This document shows positions 6,996 to 15,962 of a stretch of DNA of 64,000 nucleotides, in pieces. This DNA comes from Streptococcus mitis (lineage in GTDB: Bacteria > Bacillota > Bacilli > Lactobacillales > Streptococcaceae). The notes below the pieces were generated by a model. The model was given only the letters and a program-made list of their open reading frames with translations. It had not been told where the DNA came from and ran no database searches. Both the position numbers and the translations under genes were made by a program. The first letter of the stretch is position 1. Every line of letters begins with the position of its first letter. Location of the stretch: contig NZ_RJOB01000005.1 in NCBI RefSeq assembly GCF_003943935.1, positions 1 through 64,000 of the forward strand, read 5' to 3'.

Positions 6996-8285
6996 ATGGC
7001 GAAAATTCTATCTTTAGGTCTGACAGGTAAGAAATTACTTGCTCAGGGGTTCTTGTTTGTTCTGCTAGGTCTCATCTTGATGGTCACGGGGACTTGGTTG
7101 CCAGTAAAGGTTATTCGACTGGTTCTGTTTTTAGCTTGGATAGCAACGGTCTTAGATTTAGTATTACGTATTTTCAAAAAAAGTCAGTCAACGGACACCT
7201 TGGGAGTTGCACTGGTTAAATTGTTAGTGCTGGGATATTTGCTTGGCTCCAATCTTGCGACGGATGTGCCGATTTATATTTTGGCTCTTGTGATTGGAGT
7301 TTATCAGATTTTTCATGCTAGTATTAACCTTGTCACCTATGTTCTCTACCGCAAAAACAAAATTCGACCTCGTTTTCGTCTCTTACTAGATGGACTCGTA
7401 CTAGTTTTTCTTGGTGGGACTAGTCTTTTGTCCTCTACAGGAAATTCTGTCTTTCAACTCTTTGTATTAGGGGCTTATTTTTTCCTTTATGGTGTGTCCA
7501 ATATCCGTGATGGTTTCTTGTTTGAGGAGGAAATTGGGAAAAACCATCTCAAACGTCGTGTAAGAATGAGCTTACCTATTGTCCTAGCCGCTCTCATCCC
7601 TGCAAGAACTTTAGCAAAAATCAACAAATTCATGCAGGAAAATGCTGATGAGAGAGAGGATATCCATCTTGGAATGGTGAAGTCTGGTAAGACAGCGGAG
7701 CTTGAAATTTTTGTTCATACAGCTGAGACCTCTCTGTTTTCGGCAATTGGTCATGTGGATATCTGCTATCAAGGCCGTGTTATTTCTTATGGCAACTATG
7801 ATCCGTCTTCTGAGACCTTATTTGGCATGGTAGGAGATGGTGTCTTATATTTCTGTGATCGTGACAAGTACATTGACCTATGTAAACGTGAGAGTCAAAA
7901 AACGCTTTTTGGTTATGGGATAGATTTGACGCCTGAAATGGAAAAAGCAGTTCAGAAAAAGTTGGCTGAATTGAAACAACTGACGATTCCATGGGAGCCA
8001 AGTGCAGATAAAATCATGACAGGTGATGGTAAGGAAGACTACACCTACGCTTATAAAATCAGACATGAGACAGATGGGGAACTTTATAAATTTATCAAAT
8101 CTAAGTTTAAATCCTACTTTGTCTTATCTACAAACTGTGTGCTCTTGGCTGATACCATAGTCGGTCAGGCTGGCACCGATATCCTCTCACCCAAAGGATT
8201 TATCGCTCCAGGAACTTACCAAGCCTACCTTAATCGAGAGTTTGAAAAACCAAATAGTATAGTCGTATCTAAACATGTTTATTAA
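6996..8285 (+). CDS. Multi-span membrane protein fused to a permuted papain-like (YiiX/LRAT-type) domain
   Basis: A protein of 429 residues from ATG 6996, chosen because GAAAGG lies 7 bp upstream; a TTG six codons earlier is possible. Residues 15-175 contain about six membrane helices arranged like HdeD/DUF308 proteins. Residues 230-429 form a soluble domain in which GHVDICYQG (His253) precedes STNCVLLADT (Cys381). The order His then Cys, with a Gly before the His and Asn before the Cys, is that of circularly permuted NlpC/P60 enzymes (YiiX, LRAT), which act on lipids or peptidoglycan-linked amides. The catalytic assignment is inference. The gene overlaps nothing and is followed after 9 bp by the AI-2E transporter gene, so the two are probably one operon. 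Confidence 0.65.
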   Translation: MAKILSLGLTGKKLLAQGFLFVLLGLILMVTGTWLPVKVIRLVLFLAWIATVLDLVLRIFKKSQSTDTLGVALVKLLVLGYLLGSNLATDVPIYILALVIGVYQIFHASINLVTYVLYRKNKIRPRFRLLLDGLVLVFLGGTSLLSSTGNSVFQLFVLGAYFFLYGVSNIRDGFLFEEEIGKNHLKRRVRMSLPIVLAALIPARTLAKINKFMQENADEREDIHLGMVKSGKTAELEIFVHTAETSLFSAIGHVDICYQGRVISYGNYDPSSETLFGMVGDGVLYFCDRDKYIDLCKRESQKTLFGYGIDLTPEMEKAVQKKLAELKQLTIPWEPSADKIMTGDGKEDYTYAYKIRHETDGELYKFIKSKFKSYFVLSTNCVLLADTIVGQAGTDILSPKGFIAPGTYQAYLNREFEKPNSIVVSKHVY

Positions 8286-8294
8286 GGAGAATTT

Positions 8295-9383
8295 ATGAAC
8301 TTAGTAAAAAAATACACCCCGTTAATACTTTTTATAGGGCTGGTTGCTCTTGTAATTCTGAATGCATCGAGCTTTATATCAGGAGCAATCTCTCTCTTTG
8401 ATGTAATATCAACCTTGATTTATGGTGCTGTTATTGCTTTTGTGCTTAATGTTCCTATGAAAAAAATTGAACAGTACTTAGTTAAATTGAAGGTAAAGGC
8501 AGAGTTGCGTCGTCCGATTGCCATGGTACTTGTTTTCCTAGCTCTTATCTTAATCGTGATTGCTCTTTTGGTTTTGGTGCTGCCAACCCTAGCCCAGACT
8601 ATTAGTCAGCTGGGAACAGTCCTTTCAACAGTCCTTACTCAACTTGGGAAATTGCTAGGCAGCTCGGAATTTGTAACCAAAGACATGTTGTCAACTATCG
8701 TATCAGGCATACAGGGACAATCTAGTTCTATTAGCCAAGCTTTGATAGGTTTTTTATCAGGTCTGACTAGTAATATCGGCAATATTTTTTCAAGTTTGAT
8801 GAATGCCTTTTTGATTATAGTCTTCACCTTTTCATTTTTATCCAGTAAGGAACATTTGGCAGCGATGACGAGTCGACTTCTAAAAGTTTTTCTTCCAGAG
8901 AAGGTGGTGATAAAGTTGACTTACATTGGACAAGTAGCACTAGAGACTTATGACCAATTTTTGATGAGTCAGCTGATTGAAGCAGTTATCATAGGAGTTA
9001 TGATAGCGGTTGGTTACAGCGTGTTTGGGATACCCTATGGAGTAATGACAGGTATCTTTGCAGGAGTGCTATCGTTCATTCCTTATGTAGGGCCTATGAT
9101 TGCTTGTGTTGTGGGAGCGATTTTTATCTTCACAGTGAGTCCTACTCAAGCCTTACTTTCTCTTCTTCTATATCAAGTTATACAGCTGATTGAAGGAAAC
9201 CTTATTTATCCTAGAGTTATAGGTCAGTCTATTGGTTTGCCAGCTATTTTCACGCTTGCGGCTGCTAGTATTGGAGGCAATCTCTTTGGCTTACTTGGGA
9301 TGATATTCTTTACACCGATATTTGCTGTTATCTATCGACTGGTTAAAGAATTTGTCGTTGCAAAGGAAAATCAGCTAGATTAA
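8295..9383 (+). CDS. AI-2E family transporter
   Basis: A protein of 362 residues with two N-terminal helices (about 8-50), a helix pair near 75-100, an amphipathic Ser-rich region (105-150), and four to five C-terminal helices containing the family hallmark GIPYGVMTGIFAGVLSFIPY and PxxGP. The family (TqsA/YdiK/YhhT-like) exports small molecules; members are linked to autoinducer-2, sodium/proton antiport or other solutes, so the substrate is open. It directly follows the papain-like membrane protein gene and ends at a strong terminator, suggesting a two-gene unit. Confidence 0.85.
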   Translation: MNLVKKYTPLILFIGLVALVILNASSFISGAISLFDVISTLIYGAVIAFVLNVPMKKIEQYLVKLKVKAELRRPIAMVLVFLALILIVIALLVLVLPTLAQTISQLGTVLSTVLTQLGKLLGSSEFVTKDMLSTIVSGIQGQSSSISQALIGFLSGLTSNIGNIFSSLMNAFLIIVFTFSFLSSKEHLAAMTSRLLKVFLPEKVVIKLTYIGQVALETYDQFLMSQLIEAVIIGVMIAVGYSVFGIPYGVMTGIFAGVLSFIPYVGPMIACVVGAIFIFTVSPTQALLSLLLYQVIQLIEGNLIYPRVIGQSIGLPAIFTLAAASIGGNLFGLLGMIFFTPIFAVIYRLVKEFVVAKENQLD

Positions 9384-9410
9384 GAAAAACTAAATTTAAT
9401 AAGATATACT

Positions 9411-9443
9411 GAGAAGAGAGTGAGAGATTCTCTTCTCTTTTAT
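9411..9443 (+). terminator. Terminator after the AI-2E transporter gene
   Basis: GAGAAGAGA / TCTCTTCTC stem followed by TTTTATTTTT. Confidence 0.8.
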
Positions 9444-9478
9444 TTTTAAATACTTTTCTACAAAAAGCTATTAGACGT

Positions 9479-9503
9479 TAAAAAAAGCCTTGGTTTCAAG
9501 GCT
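9479..9503 (-). terminator. Terminator of the 6S RNA / tRNA-Lys unit
   Basis: On the minus strand AAGCCTTG-AAAC-CAAGGCTT is followed by seven T. It lies 20 bp beyond the tRNA 3' end. Confidence 0.75.
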
Positions 9504-9521
9504 TATTTCTGTTGATTTAGA

Positions 9522-9594
9522 TGCCCCCTACAGGGATCGAACCTGTGACCCACGGATTAAGAGTCCGCTGCTCTGCCAGCTGAGCTAAGGAGGC
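9522..9594 (-). tRNA. tRNA-Lys (anticodon CTT)
   Basis: 73 nt from GCCTCCT to AGGGGGCA on the minus strand. The acceptor stem pairs at all seven positions with one G-U, the D arm has AGCTCAGCTGGCAGAGC, the anticodon loop is CTCTTAA giving CTT, and the T arm has ACAGGTTCGATCCCTGT. CCA is not encoded. It follows 6S RNA closely and probably shares its transcript. Its 3' end is duplicated at 6426-6440. Confidence 0.95.
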
Positions 9595-9599
9595 AAAGA

Positions 9600-9796
9600 A
9601 AAAAGCTGTATTGGTGCCGAAACTTCACGGTTTGTATTGAACCCGCGCAATTAAGCAGGTGGGCAACTCGCTCTAACTGAAGCTGTTTTCGTGTGAGACG
9701 GCCTACATGCTGTTAGAAGACTTTTGTTTCCCTAATAATACAAAAAATAGTCGGTCAACACTTAAGTGTGAAGTCGTACACCACAGCGTTTCTATG
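9600..9796 (-). ncRNA. ssrS: 6S RNA (RNA polymerase-binding regulator)
   Basis: The minus strand folds as a long irregular hairpin. Its closing stem pairs GCTGT (9787-9783), GGTGT and ACTTCAC with GTGAAGT, GCACC and ACAGC (ending 9605); TTTGTATT pairs with AATACAAA farther in, and CTAAC pairs with GTTAG at the top, leaving a large central bubble. This is the shape of 6S RNA, which mimics an open promoter and binds housekeeping RNA polymerase. The location next to rarA matches the Firmicute neighbourhood I recall for this RNA. A promoter (TTGATT-16-TATTAT, about 9802-9829) precedes it. The ends are approximate. Confidence 0.75.
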
Positions 9797-9858
9797 TTTA
9801 TATAATACCACTTTTTCAAAAAAAATCAAGAGGAAAGTGCAATTTTTTGAAAAGGATT

Positions 9859-11130
9859 TCAGATTTTTCGCAAACGGTCGATGGCTTCCTTTCTTTGAGC
9901 CAAAGCCCGTTCATATTTACCAGTATCTTCTGCTTGGAAATAGTGATGATTGCGGATTTTTTCTGGTAGATAGTCTTGCTTGACCCAATTTCCAGGATAG
10001 TTGTGTGGATAGAGATAGTCTTGGGCATTCCCCAGTTCCTTGCTTCCACTGTAGTGCCCATCACGCAGGTGTCGCGGAATAGGCAAGTGCCCTGATGTTT
10101 TGAGGTCGGCAAGCGCCTTGTCCATAGCCACATAGGCAGAGTTGGATTTTGGAGAAAGGGCCAAATCAATCACGACATTGGCAATGAGAATGCGGGCTTC
10201 TGGGAATCCAATCCTTTGTGCAGCATCCAGAGCAGTCACGGTGTGAATCTGGGCTTCAGGATTGGCCAAACCGATATCTTCATAAGCGATAACAGTCAAA
10301 CGACGAGCGAGACTTGGCAAATCACCAGCCTCAATCAAGCGGGCAGCATAGTGAAGACTGGCATCAACATCTGAGCCACGGATAGACTTTTGCAGGGCTG
10401 AGAGAACATCGTAGTGTCCATCTCCATCCTTATCCATGGTGATGTAGCTCCGCTGCAGGCTATTTTCCATGATGTCTAGAGTGATATGGCGGATGCCCTC
10501 GTCATTCTCAGGGGTAGAAAGAACAGCCAAGTCCAGCGAGTTGAAGGCAGAACGAAGGTCTCCGTTTGTAGAGGTTGCGATGAAATCTAGCGCATCCTCA
10601 TCTAGTTCTACTGGAAAATCAAAACCACGTTCAGGGTTATTTAGAGCTATCTGAAGAGCCTCTTTGACGTCTTGGTTAGACAGAGGTTCCAACTCAAAAA
10701 TTTGAACACGGCTACGAATGGCAGGAGTGACAGAGAAGAAAGGATTTTCAGTTGTAGCCCCAATCATGATGACCAGTCCACTTTCCAAGAGAGGCAAGAG
10801 GAAGTCTTGCTTGGTTTTATCTAGTCTATGAATCTCGTCTAGTAATAGGACGAGACCACCAGAGAATTTAGCCTCTTCCGCAATTTCTTGCAGTCGCTTT
10901 TTACTATCAACTGTCGCATTGAAAGTTCGAAAGGCATACTTGGTCGTCCCTGCGATGGCAGAGGCAATACTGGTCTTGCCGATTCCCGGAGGGCCATATA
11001 GAATCATGGAAGACAGGCGGTTGGCTTCCACCATGCGACGAATGATTTTTCCTTGTCCGACCAAATGTTCCTGACCAATGACCTGGTCGATGGTTTTAGG
11101 GCGCATGCGAAGCGCGAGATTGTCTGGCAT
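9859..11130 (-). CDS. rarA: Replication-associated recombination protein A (RarA/MgsA), AAA+ ATPase
   Basis: A protein of 423 residues. It has Walker A GPPGIGKT at 46-53, Walker B LLLLDEIHRLD-type motif near 95-104, sensor ATTENPFFSV, a clamp-loader-like lid, and the family C-terminal tetramerisation domain with the typical PAREARILIAN-like helix and HYFQAEDTGKYERALAQRK end. RarA acts at stalled replication forks with SSB and the replisome. It is transcribed leftward towards 6S RNA, an arrangement also known from Bacillus. Start at ATG 11130. Confidence 0.95.
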   Translation of the reverse strand: MPDNLALRMRPKTIDQVIGQEHLVGQGKIIRRMVEANRLSSMILYGPPGIGKTSIASAIAGTTKYAFRTFNATVDSKKRLQEIAEEAKFSGGLVLLLDEIHRLDKTKQDFLLPLLESGLVIMIGATTENPFFSVTPAIRSRVQIFELEPLSNQDVKEALQIALNNPERGFDFPVELDEDALDFIATSTNGDLRSAFNSLDLAVLSTPENDEGIRHITLDIMENSLQRSYITMDKDGDGHYDVLSALQKSIRGSDVDASLHYAARLIEAGDLPSLARRLTVIAYEDIGLANPEAQIHTVTALDAAQRIGFPEARILIANVVIDLALSPKSNSAYVAMDKALADLKTSGHLPIPRHLRDGHYSGSKELGNAQDYLYPHNYPGNWVKQDYLPEKIRNHHYFQAEDTGKYERALAQRKEAIDRLRKI

Positions 11131-11245
11131 AGCAGTCCTTTCTAACGTGGATTTTCTGATGTATATGTGGTAAGATGGTAGTATCTATTTTAGCATATTT
11201 CCGAGCAATCGGGGCGATTTAAGAGTCGCATAGAAAGAGGACAAA

Positions 11246-11716
11246 ATGGCAACATATGGATTTTTAGATGTTTTAGAGGAAGAGTTGGAGAAGAACTTTC
11301 CCTTTGACTTTGAGATTAGTTGGGACAAGCGCAACCACGCGGTTGAAGTGAGTTTTTTATTAGAAGCGCAAAACTCTGCAGGCGTGGAGATGGTGGATGA
11401 AGACGGAGAGGTTTCGTCAGATGACATTCTCTTTGAAGAAGCAGTGCTTTTTTACAATCCTGCCAAATCAACAGTCAGTGAGGAAGACTATTTGACGGTC
11501 ATTCCTTATCTACCTAAAAAAGGATTTTCTCGCGAATTTTTAGCTTATTTTGCGCTATTCCTTAAAGATACTGCCGAGGTTGGGCTGGATGCCCTCATGG
11601 ACTTTTTGGAAGACCCAGAAGCAGAAGAATTTGTCATGGAATGGAACCAAGAAGTCTTTGAAGAAGGAAAAGTTGGATTGGAAGAGGGAGAGTTTTATCC
11701 TTATCCAAGATACTAG
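11246..11716 (+). CDS. DUF3013 family protein
   Basis: A protein of 156 residues, strongly acidic (many Glu and Asp), without membrane segments or signal peptide. It matches the DUF3013 proteins conserved in streptococci, whose function is unknown. The frame MATYGFLDVLEEELEKNFPF onward begins after an aaagagg ribosome site. It starts the rightward string DUF3013-Nudix, divergent from rarA with about 115 bp between, and is followed by the Nudix gene after 9 bp, so the two are likely co-transcribed. Confidence 0.8.
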   Translation: MATYGFLDVLEEELEKNFPFDFEISWDKRNHAVEVSFLLEAQNSAGVEMVDEDGEVSSDDILFEEAVLFYNPAKSTVSEEDYLTVIPYLPKKGFSREFLAYFALFLKDTAEVGLDALMDFLEDPEAEEFVMEWNQEVFEEGKVGLEEGEFYPYPRY

Positions 11717-11725
11717 GAGTTTGAC

Positions 11726-12154
11726 ATGGACATAGAAATTTCTGATTTCACAGGCTGCAAGATTGCTTTGTTTTGTGGGGATAGGCTCTTGACTATCTTA
11801 CGCGATGATAAGGCAAGCATTCCCTGGCCCAATATGTGGGAACTGCCCGGGGGTGGACGCGAAGGTAATGAAAGTCCTTTTGAGTGCGCGGCGCGTGAAG
11901 TTTATGAAGAACTGGGAATTCATCTGACTGAGGATTGTCTGATTTGGGCGAAGGTTTATCCAAGTATGCTTTTTGAGGGGAAGAAATCCGTCTTTCTAGT
12001 TGGAAAGTTGGCTCAGGAACAGTTTTATAGTATCGTCTTTGGTGATGAAGGACAGGGTTATCAGCTCATGAATGTTGAGGAATTTCTTAGCTCCAGTCAA
12101 GTTGTACCTCAATTACAAGAAAGATTAAAAGATTATTTAAAAGTAAGTGATTAG
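11726..12154 (+). CDS. Nudix hydrolase
   Basis: A protein of 142 residues with a perfect Nudix box at residues 43-65 (G-x5-E-x7-REVYEELGI), the Mg2+-binding catalytic helix of enzymes that cleave nucleoside diphosphates linked to another moiety. The MutT-like layout (box in the first half, no extra domain) suggests a house-cleaning nucleotide pyrophosphatase, but the substrate cannot be told from sequence. Start at ATG 11726 after aggag. The gene is followed by an inverted repeat GGTTCAGT/ACTGAACC (12161-12187) that lacks a T run. Confidence 0.85.
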   Translation: MDIEISDFTGCKIALFCGDRLLTILRDDKASIPWPNMWELPGGGREGNESPFECAAREVYEELGIHLTEDCLIWAKVYPSMLFEGKKSVFLVGKLAQEQFYSIVFGDEGQGYQLMNVEEFLSSSQVVPQLQERLKDYLKVSD

Positions 12155-12291
12155 AAAGGATGGTTCAGTTACATTTCTAAACTGAACCCGCCCTAAACAC
12201 TGTGCCAAAAAGATAAATTTTTCTTAGACACAAGCGTCTTCAGAGAGTTTCCTATTTTGGCTTTGTGTTTTACGGGCTTGGTATCTTAATG

Positions 12292-13242
12292 ATGGAAACA
12301 TGGCAAGAGTTAAAAGTTACAGTTAAGCGCGAGGGAGAGGAGTTAGTTTCTAATCTCTTGATTGAGTTAGGAGCCCAAGGTGTTGCGATTGAAGACAGCA
12401 TGGACTATGTGGGAAATGTCGACCGCTTCGGCGAGATTTTCCCAGAGGTCGAGCAGCAAGAAGAAATCGTAGTGACAGCCTACTATCCGGATATGGTTGA
12501 TGTGGCAGTGGTTGAAGCAGATTTGCAGGCTCGCCTGGCAGAATTGACAGATTTTATGGATTTGGGAGAGGTCAAGATGGGGACGACTGCCTTGGCTGAG
12601 GAAGACTGGGCAGACAACTGGAAGAAATACTATGAACCAGCTCGTATCACTCATGATTTGACTATCGTGCCGTCTTGGACAGACTATGAGGCGACTGCTG
12701 GGGAAAAGATTATCAAGCTGGACCCTGGTATGGCCTTTGGTACTGGAACGCATCCAACAACCAAGATGAGCCTCTTTGCCTTGGAGCAGGTTCTTCGTGG
12801 TGGCGAAACGGTGCTAGATGTGGGGACTGGTTCAGGGGTTCTCTCCATTGCCAGCTCGCTGCTTGGTGCCAAGGAAATTTTCGCCTACGACCTGGATGAT
12901 GTGGCGGTTCGTGTCGCTCAGGAAAATATAGAACTCAACCCTGGCATGGAAAACATCCATGTAGCAGCAGGAGACTTGCTTCAGGGTGTTGAGATTGAGG
13001 CAGATGTGATTGTAGCTAATATCTTGGCGGATATCCTCGTTCATCTGACGGAGGATGCTTATCGCTTGGTCAAGGATGAAGGCTACCTCATCATGAGTGG
13101 GATTATCAAGGACAAGTGGGACATGGTCCGCGAGTCGGCTGAGTCAGCTGGTTTTTTCCTTGAAACCCACATGATTCAAGGGGAATGGAATGCCTGTGTC
13201 TTTAAGAAAACCAAGGATATTTCAGGTGTGATTGGAGGCTAG
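12292..13242 (+). CDS. prmA: Ribosomal protein L11 methyltransferase
   Basis: A protein of 316 residues from ATG 12292; in-frame GTG 12265 is a weaker alternative because the known proteins begin [17 protein letters not shown]. The N-terminal ferredoxin-like domain recognises L11; the Rossmann domain has the S-adenosylmethionine motif [15 protein letters not shown] and the catalytic-loop NILADIL. It trimethylates ribosomal protein L11. It is followed directly by rsmE, whose ATG overlaps the end by one or two bases, forming a ribosome-modification pair. About 130 bp upstream carry no clear gene. Confidence 0.95.
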   Translation: METWQELKVTVKREGEELVSNLLIELGAQGVAIEDSMDYVGNVDRFGEIFPEVEQQEEIVVTAYYPDMVDVAVVEADLQARLAELTDFMDLGEVKMGTTALAEEDWADNWKKYYEPARITHDLTIVPSWTDYEATAGEKIIKLDPGMAFGTGTHPTTKMSLFALEQVLRGGETVLDVGTGSGVLSIASSLLGAKEIFAYDLDDVAVRVAQENIELNPGMENIHVAAGDLLQGVEIEADVIVANILADILVHLTEDAYRLVKDEGYLIMSGIIKDKWDMVRESAESAGFFLETHMIQGEWNACVFKKTKDISGVIGG

Positions 13243-13243
13243 C

Positions 13244-13987
13244 ATGCAGCAGTATTTTGTCAAAGGCAGTGCTATCTCTCCTGTCACCATCGAGGACAAG
13301 GAAACCAGCAAGCATATGTTTCAGGTTATGCGCTTGAAAGAAGATGATGAGGTTACTTTGGTCTTTGATGATGGCATTAAACGTTTGGCGCGCGTGCTGG
13401 ATGTGGAAGCTCGTCAGTTTGAATTGGTTGAAGAGTTAGCTGACAATGTGGAACTGCCAGTCCAAGTGACCATTGCATCTGGATTTCCCAAGGGAGACAA
13501 GCTGGAGTTTATCACTCAAAAAGTAACCGAGCTGGGTGCCAGCCAAATCTGGGCCTTCCCTGCCGATTGGTCGGTCGCCAAATGGGATGGCAAGAAATTG
13601 GGTAAAAAGGTTGAAAAACTAGAAAAAATTGCCCTTGGAGCGGCCGAGCAAAGCAAGCGTAATGCTGTTCCAAGTATCCAGCTTTTCGAGAAAAAATCAG
13701 ACTTTCTAGCTCAACTGGACCAATTTGACTCTATCATAGTAGCCTATGAAGAGTCGGCCAAAGAAGGAGAAAGCGCTGCGCTTTTACAAGCGGTCTCTGG
13801 TCTTGAAAAAGGAGCCAAATTGCTCTTTATCTTTGGTCCAGAAGGTGGTCTATCACCTGCAGAAATTGAGAGTTTCGAAGCTAAGGGAGCCGTCTTGGCA
13901 GGACTTGGTCCTCGCATCTTGCGAGCAGAAACAGCACCGCTTTACGCCTTATCAGCCCTTAGTGTTTTATTAGAATTAGAGAAATAA
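13244..13987 (+). CDS. rsmE: 16S rRNA (uracil-1498-N3)-methyltransferase RsmE
   Basis: A protein of 247 residues from ATG 13244, with a ggagg ribosome site inside the end of prmA. It has an N-terminal PUA-like domain (residues 1-70) and a SPOUT knot domain whose signature is LLFIFGPEGGLSPAEIESF and the C-terminal LGPRILRAETAPLYALSAL, which form the deep trefoil knot binding S-adenosylmethionine. It modifies U1498 in the 30S decoding region. Operon with prmA upstream; pepF follows after 10 bp. Confidence 0.95.
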   Translation: MQQYFVKGSAISPVTIEDKETSKHMFQVMRLKEDDEVTLVFDDGIKRLARVLDVEARQFELVEELADNVELPVQVTIASGFPKGDKLEFITQKVTELGASQIWAFPADWSVAKWDGKKLGKKVEKLEKIALGAAEQSKRNAVPSIQLFEKKSDFLAQLDQFDSIIVAYEESAKEGESAALLQAVSGLEKGAKLLFIFGPEGGLSPAEIESFEAKGAVLAGLGPRILRAETAPLYALSALSVLLELEK

Positions 13988-13997
13988 GAGGAAAAAA

Positions 13998-15794
13998 ATG
14001 GAACAAAAACACCGTTCAGAATTTCCAGAGAAGGAACTTTGGGATTTAACAGCCCTATACCAAGACCGTGAGGATTTCTTACGTGCAATCGAGAAGGCTC
14101 GAGAAGACATCAATCAATTTAGCCGTGATTACAAGGGCAATCTTCATACTTTTGAGGATTTTGAAAAAGCCTTTGCGGAATTGGAACAAATCTACATTCA
14201 GATGAGCCATATTGGAAACTATGGCTTTATGCCTCAGACGACAGACTATAGCAATGACGAATTTGCTAACATTGCCCAAGCTGGGATGGAATTCGAAACA
14301 GATGCCAGTGTAGCCTTGACCTTCTTTGACGATGCCTTGGTGGAAGCTGATGAGGAAGTCTTAGACCGTTTGGGGGAATTGCCTCACTTGACGGCAGCTA
14401 TTCGTCAGGCAAAAATCAAAAAAGCCCACTATCTAGGGGCTGATGTGGAGAAGGCCTTGACCAATCTCGGTGAAGTTTTCTACAGTCCGCAGGACATTTA
14501 CACTAAGATGCGAGCTGGGGATTTTGAAATGGCTGACTTTGAAGCCCATGGTAAGACCTACAAAAACAGCTTTGTTACTTATGAGAATTTCTACCAAAAC
14601 CACGAGGATGCTGAGGTTCGTGAGAAATCCTTCCGTTCCTTCTCAGAAGGACTTCGTAAGCACCAAAATACGGCTGCTGCAGCCTATCTAGCCCAGGTAA
14701 AGTCTGAAAAACTCTTGGCTGATATGAAGGGCTACGACTCAGTCTTTGATTATCTTCTAGCTGAGCAAGAAGTGGACCGTGCCATGTTTGATCGTCAGAT
14801 TGAGCTCATCATGAAAGATTTTGCGCCAGTTGCTCAGAGATACCTCAAGCATGTTGCCAAGGTCAATGGTCTTGAAAAGATGACCTTTGCAGACTGGAAA
14901 TTGGATTTGGACAGTGCCCTTAATCCTCAAGTGACTATTGAGGATGCCTATGACTTGGTCATGAAGTCGGTAGAACCTTTGGGGCAGGAATATTGTCAGG
15001 AAGTTGCTCGTTACCAAGAAGAGCGCTGGGTGGACTTTGCTGCCAATAGTGGCAAGGATTCTGGCGGTTATGCGGCGGATCCATATCGCGTGCATCCTTA
15101 TGTCCTCATGAGCTGGACAGGTCGTTTGAGTGATGTCTATACCTTGATCCATGAAATCGGGCATTCTGGTCAATTCATCTTTTCGGATAATCACCAAAGC
15201 TACTTCAACGCCCACATGTCGACCTACTATGTCGAAGCGCCTTCGACCTTCAATGAATTGCTTCTCAGTGATTACTTGGAGAACCAATCTGACGACCCAC
15301 GTCAAAAACGTTTCGCTCTTGCCCACCGCTTGACAGATACATATTTCCATAATTTTATCACTCACCTTTTGGAAGCAGCCTTCCAACGTAAGGTTTATAC
15401 ATTGATTGAAGAAGGAGAAACCTTCGGGGCAAGCAAACTCAACAGTATTATGAAGGAAGTCTTGACGGATTTCTGGGGAGATGCTATTGAGATTGATGAT
15501 GATGCAGCTCTGACTTGGATGCGCCAAGCTCACTACTACATGGGCTTGTATAGTTACACCTACTCGGCAGGACTAGTCATCTCGACTGCGGGTTACCTTC
15601 ATCTGAAACATTCTGAAACTGGAGCTGAAGATTGGCTCAATCTTCTCAAATCAGGTGGTAGCAAGACACCACTTGAGTCAGCTATGATTATCGGAGCAGA
15701 TATTTCAACAGACAAACCACTCCGTGATACCATCCAATTCTTGTCTGACACAGTTGACCAGATTATCGCTTACAGTGCCCAGTTGGGAGAGTAA
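13998..15794 (+). CDS. pepF: Oligoendopeptidase F (M3 metallopeptidase)
   Basis: A protein of 598 residues, normal length for PepF. The zinc motif HEIGH is at residues 385-389 (LIHEIGHSGQF) with the third ligand Glu near 413 (EAPSTFNELLLSD). An all-helical N-terminal cap limits substrates to short peptides of roughly 7-17 residues. Cytoplasmic: it recycles peptides brought in by oligopeptide transporters and can degrade signalling peptides. It ends the prmA-rsmE-pepF run and is followed immediately by the MITE-like element, whose 7 bp direct repeat overlaps the stop codon. Confidence 0.95.
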   Translation: MEQKHRSEFPEKELWDLTALYQDREDFLRAIEKAREDINQFSRDYKGNLHTFEDFEKAFAELEQIYIQMSHIGNYGFMPQTTDYSNDEFANIAQAGMEFETDASVALTFFDDALVEADEEVLDRLGELPHLTAAIRQAKIKKAHYLGADVEKALTNLGEVFYSPQDIYTKMRAGDFEMADFEAHGKTYKNSFVTYENFYQNHEDAEVREKSFRSFSEGLRKHQNTAAAAYLAQVKSEKLLADMKGYDSVFDYLLAEQEVDRAMFDRQIELIMKDFAPVAQRYLKHVAKVNGLEKMTFADWKLDLDSALNPQVTIEDAYDLVMKSVEPLGQEYCQEVARYQEERWVDFAANSGKDSGGYAADPYRVHPYVLMSWTGRLSDVYTLIHEIGHSGQFIFSDNHQSYFNAHMSTYYVEAPSTFNELLLSDYLENQSDDPRQKRFALAHRLTDTYFHNFITHLLEAAFQRKVYTLIEEGETFGASKLNSIMKEVLTDFWGDAIEIDDDAALTWMRQAHYYMGLYSYTYSAGLVISTAGYLHLKHSETGAEDWLNLLKSGGSKTPLESAMIIGADISTDKPLRDTIQFLSDTVDQIIAYSAQLGE

Positions 15795-15798
15795 ATTA

Positions 15799-15958
15799 AA
15801 AGAGTCTGGGACAAAAGTCTAACCTTAAATATAAAAAGCGAACAAAACGAGTTATCTGACACTCAGAATACTGTCTTGTTCGCTTTTTTTCTAATCTATC
15901 GATTTTAAAAATTTATAATAAAGAATTCCTAAAATCAAAATTTTTTGTCCTGGCCTCT
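15799..15958. mobile_element. MITE-like element flanked by a 7 bp direct repeat
   Basis: About 160 bp with imperfect 16 bp terminal inverted repeats (AGAGTCTGGGACAAAA at 15801-15816; minus strand AGAGGCCAGGACAAAA from 15958), flanked on both sides by TAAATTA (15792-15798 and 15959-15965). The direct repeat includes the stop codons of pepF and of the convergent SnoaL-like gene. No coding capacity. It resembles short non-autonomous elements such as RUP, but I cannot assign a named family. Confidence 0.6.
15833..15888. terminator. Bidirectional terminator inside the MITE-like element
   Basis: AAAAAGCGAACAA / TTGTTCGCTTTTT inverted repeat with A run before and T run after. It would terminate both pepF and the convergent SnoaL-like gene. 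Confidence 0.7.
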
Positions 15959-15962
15959 TAAA

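Noticed and set aside
9600-9796. tmRNA or RNase P RNA
   Set aside because: No tRNA-like end with T arm and no tag peptide, and no P4-type conserved segments; the closing stem and central bubble fit 6S RNA.
9768-9983. 71-residue plus-strand frame
   Set aside because: Overlaps the 6S promoter and the end of rarA antisense; no ribosome site or family likeness.
12161-12187. Terminator after the Nudix gene
   Set aside because: Inverted repeat is good but followed by CGCCC and not T; left as an unassigned dyad.
14757-15533. 258-residue open frame on the minus strand inside pepF
   Set aside because: It lies wholly antisense to a well-conserved peptidase gene, has no ribosome site, and shows no recognisable motif. 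It is a shadow of biased codon use.
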